64,000 nt of DNA. It comes from Bromus sterilis. Taxonomy: Eukaryota; Streptophyta; Magnoliopsida; Poales; Poaceae. The position numbers were made by a program, and so were the translations under genes. Shown here in pieces: positions 23,462 to 33,786 of this stretch (position 1 is the stretch's first letter; every line of letters starts with the position of its first letter). The notes under the pieces are model-generated. The model did not search any database. It was not told the DNA's origin and was given only the letters and a program-made list of their open reading frames with translations. Location: positions 279,083,501 through 279,147,500 of the forward strand of contig OX465599.1 of NCBI GenBank assembly GCA_950022295.1, in the 5' to 3' direction.

Positions 23462-24357
23462 TCCCCGTTCGCCCCAGCTCCTCCGCGCCTCTCGCCGTGG
23501 CCCGTAGCGTAGAACCGCCCGCTCCAGTGCTCCGGCCGCCGTCGTCTTCGACCTAGCCGTGGCCCGAGGCCCCTCCTCGTTGCCCAGATGGCTTGAACGA
23601 GTGCGCGAGGTTGCGGGCTACGCGCCCAGGCCAACCACGCCACCCCCCGTGCCCGAATCCCAACTCCGGCGAAGCTCCGGCCACACTCCGGCGACGGCGC
23701 CATTAGCCCCCCTTAAGCACCTCTTAATCCCCCCCCTTGAGTCCATGACATGTGGGCCAGCCCCCCCCCCTTAACCCCTCTGTTAAACTAATCACACCGG
23801 GTTAACACCCACTGAGGCTGACAGGGTGGACCCACTGGTCAGCCCCCCCTGTGACGTCACCCTGAGCTCAGCATGACGCAGTAAAGAATTTCCAGAAAAT
23901 AGAAATGAATTAATTTAATCCAGAAAATTCCAGAAAATTGTTTAAACTTTGGAAATTCAAAAGTAATTCATTTTAACTCCAAATATAACAAATAATATGT
24001 CTAAAATTATCAGAAAAATCCAAGGATTATGAATATGGGCTCTGTTTTCATGTTTGACCATTTTAAAATGGGTGAACAGTGCAAAACATCCATATTGCTT
24101 TAATTCAAATTCAATTTTGAAGCACATTTGCAAATGACTTTGCATTTGACTTCTTTTAAATGGAATTGTACCCATATTGTGACCAAGAACATCACCATTT
24201 CAATATTGATCATGTGTTTGAGCATTGCAAATAAATTTATACCTTGTTTGATTGTTTGCTCGATAGACGTGCAACCGGAACCGGAGGCCACCCCCTTCGT
24301 TGAAGACCCCGATATCGAACCTCGTCAGCAAGGCAAGCAAACTCCATTGATCATGTC

Positions 24358-24364
24358 TATAAAA
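24358..24364 (+). promoter_or_regulatory. TATA box of B 5' LTR
   Basis: TATAAAA in the conserved block; likely core promoter of B. Confidence 0.7.
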
Positions 24365-25737
24365 TCCTAATTCCCTCTCAGTCTCGCTTATGCATGTTTA
24401 GGAGATCACTTTGTATCAATTCTACCGCATAGTTGAACCCATATCCGATGCATGACCTATCATCTTGTCACAGTAGTAAGCAAACCACAATCCTAGCTGA
24501 CATAGGAGTTGATTGATATCATGAAGCCCCTGCAACTGTTACAGCTTATTGCATGCTTAGTGTTACATGAGGTTGCTTTTGATGTGAGTCGGGATGATGA
24601 TGAACATGGTGTTGATGAAAGTGAAACTGTGTCGGTGAATCCACCCTAATACAAGGTGAACGATGAGAGGCTGTGTAGGAGTACACAGTGGGTTGTCTCG
24701 TTGAACACTGCCTTAGGCATCGAGTTCTTGTATGGTAATCCAAGACAAAGAGTACAACCACACATTGGGCTCGCTGACCCCTCTCGGCCTAGTACCTTGA
24801 TCCGTGTCGACGTCCAGGAGTCACATTAGTTCGGGCTTTCCATTTGGCATCTGCATAGAAAACGAATGAAGGAATGGTTGCATCATATAGATATGTGGGT
24901 GCACCTGTGAGGCAGGAAAACCATCTGCCAGAGGTGGCGTCTCGGTCACTTACATTGTTTGAGTCCGTTTCGTTGATCCGGCCGGGCTCTCGAGCGTAGG
25001 CAAACTCAGATAGTCGACTCCTGGAATAGACCGGTTGTGAGCGAAGTGTCGTGGTGAACATCCTCGCTGTCACCTCTTGAACGGTGGCGAGACCTGGCGG
25101 TAACCGATGGTCATGTGTGTGTAGTTTACGCCCTTGCAAGGTTAACAAAACTATTCGAATAGCCGCGTCCGCGGTTAAGGACTACTTGGAACCTGTACCT
25201 GATTATTAGACAACTTGAACTGGATACTTCTAAAATACACCAAGATAAGTGTGAGTGCTATGGCGTGCTTTCTCGTGGGGAAGTCGAGGAAGGCACCATA
25301 GTGGTGTATTGGTTGGAGATGTAGTGGACTCGTGTATGCTTCTTATCTCAAGTCTGGTATTCGTAGTTCAGGCTTAGCCAAGTCAAAGCTGGCACTTCTG
25401 CATGATGAAACCCCACCTCCCTTTACCTTGATACTTGATCATGAGTAGTATAGATCTGATGTAAGTCTTGCTGAGTACGACTTTGTACTCACGTTTGCTT
25501 ATTGTATGTTTTAGATAAGAACCGGACCCCGATGGAGTCACCTTCGTGAAGCTCGACGTTGGCTAAGTTAGCATAGTCCCAGACAGCAGTCTGGTCCCTC
25601 GTGGAAGGGCATGTTTGTTTACAAGGCTTCTCTAAGCCATTTGTTAAACTTGTCTGTACTCAGACCTAATTTGCTTCCGTTGTATGATGTAATGTTGATC
25701 ACAGACATGTGATCTTTGTATGCTCTATGTGTATATC

Positions 25738-25743
25738 AATAAA
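25738..25743 (+). terminator. Poly-A signal of B 5' LTR
   Basis: AATAAA about 1.37 kb after the TATA box, as in A. Confidence 0.7.
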
Positions 25744-26170
25744 GAATACTTTGTAGAGTTATGTGATGATACCTGCTGTTCATACTAGGCATGTGTGTTG
25801 CGTGTATATTTATAACATGCATGTCTTAGTATGGGTTTTCGAGGCCTTAGTTGTGATCTGGCTGGCGGTCTTTTATACACCAAGTGGCCCTTAGATGTGC
25901 GCAGCTTGGGGCATCGCGATGCGATTGCTCGTGACTCTGTCACGTGCACACTTTGTTGTATGATCGAGCCCGCCCTAGACCCCGACTAAGTGATCGGGCT
26001 GGAGTAAGTCTATGTAAGAGTTAGGATCCAATCGATAACATGGTTGAGGCGACTTGTCTATGAGTATGGGATTCACCACCCATAAGCATTTAGACTTGTG
26101 AGCGGACGATGAGGACCCATCTCAGTTGATCATCCGGCCTGAATGGGATGCCCCTCACGTTCGATGCTTA

Positions 26171-26226
26171 CCGAGAACGTTCTGTGCTTGGCCTTGTCTG
26201 CTTAGACAAGTGGGTACGGTTCTCGG
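26171..26226 (+). other. U5 stem-loop of B 5' LTR
   Basis: CCGAGAAC (26171-26178) pairs with GTTCTCGG (26219-26226); the inner hairpin arms are 26193-26199 and 26204-26210. Located 57 bases upstream of the LTR end. Confidence 0.6.
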
Positions 26227-26286
26227 ATCCCCATGTGATTGTATCGTGACTGGAATTACATACGCTAACCCCAGGTCCCGACAGAC

Positions 26287-26300
26287 TTGGTATCAGAGCA
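26287..26300 (+). other. Primer-binding site of B (tRNA-iMet)
   Basis: TTGGTATCAGAGCA three bases after the LTR end; same as in A. Confidence 0.9.
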
Positions 26301-26389
26301 GGACTGTCTTTAGGCTTATCAAACCCTTGGTCGAAGTCGAGTCTAGCATTCTATAGTTATATAGTTACTTGGGTATATAAGGGAACAAC

Positions 26390-26753
26390 GTAAGGCTTCT
26401 TTTTCTCCTTACCCTCATCGATCTGAGTTCTGAGTCACCCTTATCTTTTCTACGGGATGATAGGACTAGGCTCACCTATGTCTGACTAGAACATCTCGTT
26501 GAGTGCTTCCTTTTAGCCGTAGGATTGTTGTGGTCGTCCAGACTCATCGTGTTTTGAGTTCCTTGAGGAAGTTCTGCCCAAATTCTTCGAGGTTGTTTCA
26601 TTTTCCATCCCGGTGTAGCCGTTATGCTGCCGGATTTGTTCCAAGTTTGTATGAATCATTGCCTTCGCATTATAATCTTTCCGCCTTCATCATGTCTTGT
26701 TATCCTTGAATCCATCATTCAACCTGTTCTGATTGTTGATTTTTATCACACAG
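26390..26753 (+). other. Possible leader intron of B
   Basis: AAC|GTAAGG donor-like site and TTTTTATCACACAG|G acceptor-like site one base before the gag ATG at 26755; 364 bases. The poly-pyrimidine content before the acceptor is moderate. Confidence 0.42.
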
Positions 26754-26754
26754 G

Positions 26755-28124
26755 ATGTCAGGTGGAACTCGTAGTGCTGTTCGTCGGAATCGAGACCGTG
26801 TTCGGAATCGAAATGATGATGAACCCCTACCACCGCCTTCTGCGGCGGAAATCATGATGGAAGCTGAGAAGAATCAAAGTGATCAAACACGCCTTCTGGA
26901 GCTCATCGAGCAGAATACCTCACGTCATCGTAATGTGGTTGTGAGCATTCAGGACTTCATCCTCCTCAAGCCACCGGTATTCCGATGTTCTTCTGAGCCC
27001 CTTGAAGCTGATGATTGGCTCCGTTCCATCGAGCGTAAGCTTGATACTGCACATGTTGCTCCCGATGATCGAGTTATATTCGCGGCATACTTTCTGGAAG
27101 GTGCTGCCGCTGAATGGTGGGAGAACTATGTTGCTATGCAGCCAGATGGTCACGTAGTGACTTGGCAGGAGTTCTGTGTTGCCTTTCGAGGGTACCACCT
27201 TCTAGATGAGTTGATGGAGCGCAAGAAGGAAGAGTTCTGCAATCTCACTCAAGGAGAGATGTCCATGCATGAGTATGTGAGAGAGTTCAACCGTCTTGCC
27301 CGGTATGCCCAAGATGAGATCAGCACCGATGCCAGAAATCAGGCAAGGTTCCGTAAGGTACTTAGCCCTATCCTTCGTCATGATCTCAACCTCATCGAAT
27401 TTTCCACCTTTGAGGATTTAGTCAATAGATCCTTCAGAGCTGAGCATGGCAATGAAATTTTCGAGGAGTCCCGTAAGCATGCTCTTGAGCTTGCTCCTTC
27501 TTCAAGTTCAGCCCCTCAGAAACGCCGAATTTGGATTCCAACCAGAGCCATACCTCAAAACCTTCTCCAGAGGCCATCACCAAATATATGCCATCCACCC
27601 CAACACATTATTCCACCCCGGAATGATGGTGTGCAACCAAGTAATCCCACTCCCAACATTTCAGACAAGGTATGCTTTAAGTGTGGTCTTCCAGGCCATT
27701 ACTATCGTCAATGCCCTCAGGTCTTGATGGCACCACGTCATTCTCGACCCAAACCTCCAAAGAAACCAACCACCAAAGCGTTTCCAGCAAAGCCTTCATC
27801 CACTAGTAGTGGTTGTGTGAACCAAATCTCAGTGGAGGAAACCACTGATGCTTCTGACGTCATTCTTGGTACACTCCCAGTCAATCATGTCCCCGCCTCC
27901 GTTCTTTTCGATCCAGGAGCTTCTCATTCATTCATGTCGGAGAGTTATGCACTTCGTCATGAGTTTCCTTTTGAAGAAATGTTTTCTCCAATGATCATTC
28001 AAACTCCTGGTTCAAAGTGGCAAACTAATAGAGTAAACCATGGCAATCAAATTGCAATTGAGGGTCTAGTATTCCTTGCTTCACTTATAGCCTCAAGTCT
28101 TCGGACATTGATGTCATCCTAGGA
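26755..28124 (+). pseudogene. B gag-protease (frameshifted)
   Basis: One open frame of 455 codons from ATG 26755 to 28122. It contains the capsid-type region (AEWWENYVAMQ), the EYVREFNRLARYA segment, the CCHC knuckle at C307/C310/H315/C320, a basic Pro/Lys linker, and the protease motif LFDPGASHSFMSES with Asp386. The frame is lost near 28090, where A reads AGCCCTCAAG and B has one C fewer; protease sequence then continues in the frame of 28125. Gag assembles the particle and protease processes it. The start was chosen because A, B and D all begin MSGGTRSAV at the same distance from the primer site. Confidence 0.9.
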
Positions 28125-31100
28125 ATGGATTGGTTATCAAGGCAGAATGCTTTCCTTGATTGTAAAACCAAATCAGTCAAACTCACCCACCCTTCAGGCC
28201 AGACCATTGACTACACATCACCCAGCTCTAGAATCCAGATGCATACTTTGAATGTACTTCCCCTTCCAGACCTTGAAGATGTTCCGGTGGTTCGTGACTT
28301 CCCGGATGTCTTTCCTGAAGAGCTGCCGGGAATGCCACCCGACAGGTGTGTAGAATTCATAGTGGATCTTATACCAGGCACAACCCCAATATGCAGACGC
28401 CCATATAGAATGGCCCCACATGAGTTAGCTGAGCTAAAAACCCAACTTGATGCTTCGTTGGCAAAAGGCTTCATCCGCCCTAGCTCATCGCCATGGGGTT
28501 GCCCCGTTCTGTTCGTAAAGAAGAAAGATGGAATAGAAAGGATGTGCGTAGACTATCGCCCGCTAAATCTAGCGATGATAAAGAACAAGTACCCACTGCC
28601 CAGGATCAATGATCTTTATGATCAACTTGCAGGATCCTCTGTCTTCTCCAAGATGGATTTGAGATTAGGCTATCATCAAATCAAAATCCGAAAATGAGGT
28701 CATTCCCAAAATGGCTTTCACTACTCGTTATGGTCTTTACGAGTATACCGTCATGTCCTTCGGTTTAACCAATGCCCCCGCTACATTCTCACGCTTGATG
28801 AATTCGATCTTCATGGAGTACCTAGATAAATTTGTTGTGGTTTATCTCGATGATATTCTCATCTACTCGAAGAACGAAGAAGATCATGCCCAACACTTAA
28901 GGTTGGTATTGATGAAACTTAGAGAGCACCGCCTGTATGCTAAATTCTCCAAGTGTGAATTTTGGCTACCAGAAGTGACCTACTTAGGCCACGTCATTTC
29001 TGCGAAAGGTGTTGCAGTCAATCCCGAGAGAGTTCAGGACGTCCTTGACTGGACTCCACCTGAATCGGTTAAGAAAGTTAGGAGTTTTCTTGGCCTAGCA
29101 AGCTATTGCCGCCGCTTCGTCGAGAACTTTTCTAAAGTGGCAAAGCCTCTTACTGAACTCCTCAAGAAAGATAACAAATTCCAATGAAACCCCAAGTGCG
29201 AGGAAAGCTTTCAAGAGCTAAAAAGAAGATTGACTTCTGCACCCGTACTTGCACCTCCAGACACCAAAAGGGATTTCGAGATCTATTGTGATGCTTCACG
29301 GCAAGGGTTAGGATGCATACTTATGCAAGATCGACATGTGGTAGCTTATGCTTCACGCCAATTGCGGCCACATGAAGAGAACTATCCTACCCATGATCTT
29401 GAACTCGCTCCCGTAGTTCATGCCCTGAAGACTTGGCGACATTACCTCCTTGGTAATCGTTGTGAGATATATTCCGACCACCAAAGCCTCAAATACATTT
29501 TCACCCAGCCAGATCTTAATCTCAGGAAAAGACGCGGGATAGAGTTGATAAAAGATTATGACTTAGGAATTTCTTACACCCCAGGCAAGGCCAATGTCAT
29601 GGCTGATGCACTAAGTCGTAAGTCGTATTGTAACAACCTCATGTTACAACAGTATCAACAACTTCTTCATGAGGAATTTCGAAAGCTCAATCTCGAGATT
29701 ATTCCTCGTGGATCTCTTTTCAACTTGGTGGTGAACCCAACCCTTGAGGACCAAATTATAGTTGCCCAAAGACGTGCACGAGGTGTACGCCGGATCAAGG
29801 AGAACATTGCTAGCGGAGTTGCTAAATGTTTCTCCACAGATAGTAAAGGAACGGTATTCTTTGAAAATCGTTTGGTAGTACCTAAGAATAGGGATCAAAG
29901 GCAACTCATCCTCAAAGAAGCCCATGACACACCCCTCTCGATTCATCCCGGTAGCACAAAAATGTACCGAGATCTACGCCAGAGATTTTGGTGGACCCGG
30001 ATGAAGAGAGACATTGCTCGATTTGTTGCTGAATGTGTTGTTTGTCGTCGCATTAAGGCAGAACACCAAAGACCTGCTGGCACACTTCAACCTTTGCCTA
30101 TTCCAGAGTGGAAATGGGACAAAGTCGGTATGGACTTCATCACCGGCTTTCCAAAAACCCAGAAAGGAAATGATGCCATCTTCGTGGTCATTGATAGACT
30201 TTCCAAAGTTGCTCACTTCCTTCCCGTTCGCGAGTCTATAACTGCTAGCCAGTTAGCGGACTTGTACATCTCTAGAATTGTGTCTCTTCACGGTGTTCCT
30301 TTGGTGATCAATTCTGATCGTGGTAGCCTATTCACCTCTAAATTTTTGGGAAGCTTTCAAAATGCTATGGGAACTCATCTATCCTTTAGTACAGCTTTCC
30401 ATCCTCAGTCTAGCGGTCAAGTTGAAAGGGTTAATCAAATCTTGGAAGACATGCTCAGAGCTTGTGTTATCTCTTTCGGAAAGAATTGGGAGAAATCTCT
30501 TCCCTTCGCCGAATTTGCTTATAACAATAGCTATCAATCTAGTCTGAAAATGGCTCCTTTTGAACTCCTCTACGGACGACGATGTCGAACACCCCTTAAC
30601 TGGTCAGAAACCGGTGAAAGACAACTCTTTGGACCGGATTTGATCAAGGAAGCAGAAGAGCAAGTTCGCATTGTTCGTGATCGTTTGAAAGCCGCTCAAT
30701 CTCGTCAGAAAAGCTACTATGATCGTCATCATAGAAAGGAGAGCTACAATCTGGATGAGAAGGCTTACCTTCGGGTTACTCCTCTGAAGGGAACCCAACG
30801 ATTCGGTATCAAAGGCAAGTTGGCCCCACGTTACATCGGAACTTTCCGCATTCTAGTTAAACGTGGAGAAGTTGCCTACTAACTTGAACTACCCCCTCAC
30901 CTTTCCCGAGTACATGATGTATTCCATGTGTCACAACTCAGGCGTTGCTTCAAGGACCCCATCCGCGAAGTCGACCATGAAACGCTTGATCTCCAAGATG
31001 ACCTTTCTTATCGAGAGTACCCTGTTCGTATTCTTGGTTCAGCAGAGCGTGTCACTCGTCGTCAGAAGATCAAATTCCTCAAAGTACAATGGTCACATCA

Positions 31101-31236
31101 CTCCGAGAAAGAAGCAACGTGGGAAAGAGAAGGCCGCCTCCGTGCCGAGTACCCCACCTTCCTCCCGACGACTTCTGAATCTCAGGACGAGATTCTTTTG
31201 AGTGGGGGCGAGTTGTCAGAACCCCAACGAGGGTAA
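28125..31236 (+). pseudogene. B pol: protease end, RT, RNase H, integrase, chromodomain (4 lesions in all)
   Basis: The protease tail contains ILGMDWLSRQNAFLDC; reverse transcriptase follows. An extra base near 28690 shifts the frame; the catalytic YLDD lies in the 28711-29187 segment. TGG to TGA at 29185 stops before RNase H. In the 29230-30882 frame, RNase H residues are D21, E58, D83 and D126. The integrase zinc residues are H232, H239, C269 and C272, and the catalytic triad is D302, D363, E399 (35-residue spacing). CAA to TAA at 30880 cuts the C-terminus, and the chromodomain follows in frame (EYPVRILGSAERV to ATWEREGRLRAEYP). The frame ends at 31234-31236, inside the LTR. With so few lesions this looks like a fairly recent copy. 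Confidence 0.92.
31200..31213 (+). other. Polypurine tract of B
   Basis: GAGTGGGGGCGAGT abutting the 3' LTR. Confidence 0.8.
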
Positions 31237-33037
31237 GTGCTAGGGTTTGTTTGTGCTTTGCATCATGTCAAAAATTCAAAAAGAAATTCAAAATTGGGGA
31301 AGCAGAAAGCCCTGAGAAATTTTTGAAATGGCCAGATAAAAATCTTTTTCCAAAAATCATTTGAATGTTTGAAAAATTCCTATAAATGATGCTGATCATT
31401 TTAAAAGTGGTTTGGGATCAATCCCATGCACATGGATTTTTCTAATATTCAAACAGTGGCTTTGGAAATTAAAATAACCCTATTTGAATTGAAATTCAAA
31501 ATATATTGAATTCAAAAATGCCCAAATTCCATATGTGACTAGCTACTGGTCACCTAATATTTATAAAAGTATTTGGGAATTTTTATAAAATGCCTTGCTA
31601 TTTTATTCAGGGCAAAACATATTTACAGAAAGGAAAAACAGAAGAAATAAAAGGAAAAGAACCACCTGGCCCATCCTGGCCCAGGCGACCAGCCCAGCCC
31701 ACAAGGGCATGGTCGTCTTCTTCCCTGGGCAGATAAGCACAGAGGTGCGTGGCGGCCATGCCCAGGGCGCCGACGCCACCTCCTACTTCCCCCTGACCTC
31801 CTTCTCCTCCCCGTGGCAGCTTGGAATGCCCCAGGTCATTTTCCCCCTTCTCCCTGGCCTTCCTTCTTCCTCCCCGGCGAGAACCGAGCCGACCCGTAGC
31901 CCTAGCGGAGCATGCCGCCGTAGAGCCCGTGGCCACCGTGCCCCTTTCGACGCCGCAAGTTGTCCACGAGGCTCCCCGGCATCGACTTCATCGAGCGGCG
32001 CCTTCAATTCGGATCAGGAGCCAACGGCGACGACGTCCTCTTCATCGAGCCACCGCCGGGCACAGTGGACGCCGGCGAGCGATTCTCCTCCGTCCAGCCA
32101 CCTTCCGGCCTCCCCGACGGCTCCACTAGCACCAGGGTGAGCTCCCCGTTCGCCCCAGCTCCTCCGCGCCTCTCGCCGTGGCCCGTAGTGTAGAACCGCC
32201 CGCTCCAGTGCTCCGGCCGCCGTCGTCTTCGACCTAGCCATGGCCCGAGGCCCCTCCTCGTTGCCCAGATGGCTTGAACGAGTGCGCGAGGTTGCGGGCT
32301 ACGCGCCCAGGCCACCCACGCCACCCCCCGTGCCCGAATCCCAACTCTGGCGAAGCTCCAGCCACACTCCGGCGACGGCGCCATTAGCCCCCCTTAAATA
32401 CCTCTTAACCCCCCCCCCTTGAGTCCATGACATGTGGGCCAGCCCCCCCCCTTAACCCCTCTGTTAAGCTAATCACACCGGGTTAACACCCACTGAGGCT
32501 GACAGGGTGGACCCACTGGTCAGCCCCCCCTGTGACGTCACCCTGAGCTCAGCATGACGCAGTAAAGAATTTCCAGAAAATAGAAATGAATTAATTTAAT
32601 CCAGAAAATTCCAGAAATTTTTTTAAACTTTGGAAATTCATAAGTAATTCATTTTAACTCCAAATATAACAAATAATATGTCTAAAATTATCAGAAAAAT
32701 CCAAGGATTATGAATATGGGCTCTGTTTTCATGTTTGACCATTTTAAAATGGGTGAACAGTGCAAAACATCCATATGGCTTTAATTCAAATCAATTTTGA
32801 AGCACATTTGCAAATGACTTTGCATTTGACTTCTTTTAAATGGAATTGTACCCATATTGTGACCAAGAACATCACCATTTCAATATTGATCATGTGTTTG
32901 AGCATTGCAAATAAATTTATACCTTGTTTGATTGTTTGCTCGATAGACGTGCAACCGGAACCGGAGGCCACCCCCTTCGTTGAAGACCCCGATATCGAAC
33001 TTCCTCAGCAAGGCAAGCAAACCCCATTGATCATGTC

Positions 33038-33044
33038 TATAAAA
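33038..33044 (+). promoter_or_regulatory. TATA box of B 3' LTR
   Basis: TATAAAA, separated from its R region by the C insertion. Confidence 0.6.
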
Positions 33045-33081
33045 TCACAATTCCCTCTCAGTCTCGCTTATGCATGTTTAG

Positions 33082-33086
33082 GAGAT
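33082..33086. repeat. Target-site duplication of C, left copy (GAGAT)
   Basis: GAGAT here and at 41298-41302, a perfect 5-bp match. It shows that C is a single insertion whose outer ends are intact. Confidence 0.95.
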
Positions 33087-33786
33087 TGTCGGGACCCGGG
33101 GTTAGCGTATGCAAGCCTCACTACAACACAATCATATGGAGAGCCGAGAACCGTACCCACTTGTCTAAGCAGACAAGGCCAAGCACAGAACATTGTCGGA
33201 AAGCATCGAACATGAGGGGCGTCCCATCCAGGCCGGATGATCAACTGAAATGGGTCCTCATCGTCCGCACACAAGTCTAAATGATATGGGTGGTGAACTC
33301 CCATACTCATAGACAAGTCGCCTCAACCATACTATCGATTGTATTATAACCCTTACATAGACTTACTCCAGCTCGATCACTTAGTCGGGGTCTAGGGCGG
33401 GCTCGATCATACATCAAAGTGTGCACGAGACAGAGTCTCGAACAATCGCATCGCGATGCCCAAGCTGCACACATCTAAGGGCCACTTGGTGTATAAAAGA
33501 CCGCCAGCCAGATCACAACTAAGGTCTCGAAAACCCACTAAGACATGCATGTTATAAATATACACGCAGCACGCATGCCTTATATGAACAGCAGGTATCA
33601 TTGCAATTCTCTACAAAGTATATATCTTTATTAATAACTCTTACAGAGTGCACACAGAGATCACAAGCATGTGATTCAACATTACAACAAACAAGCGGAA
33701 GCAAATAGGTCTGAGTACAGACAAGTTTGACAAATGGCTTAGAGAAGCCTTTATCTAAAAACAAGCCCTCCACGAGGGAACCAGTC
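33087..33786 (-). repeat. C 3' LTR remnant
   Basis: U5 and part of R only, TGTCGGGACC to about 33786, including the poly-A signal (33627-33632). It is joined directly to pol at GAAGCAACGCC; co-linear C 5' LTR sequence (37076-37780) continues differently after the break. Confidence 0.9.

Larger units (their letters stand above)
22533..26283 (+). repeat. B 5' LTR
   Basis: 3,751 bp, TGTCAGAACC to AGGTCCCGACA. GC-rich core at 22980-23830 with an 11-base C run near 23760, TGACG motifs (23850-23880), TATA at 24358, poly-A signal at 25738. The R/U5 half is nearly identical to A's, but the U3 core is clearly different. Confidence 0.93.
31214..33086 (+). repeat. B 3' LTR, left part
   Basis: First 1,873 bp of the 3' LTR, co-linear with 22533-24405. 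It is cut by C 42 bases after the TATA box (33038-33044), close to the expected transcription start. Confidence 0.92.

Noticed and set aside
22914..23703. ORFs of 100-180 codons in B's LTR core (and at 31595-32384)
   Set aside because: They recur in both B LTRs because the LTRs are copies, not because of coding conservation. No family recognised.
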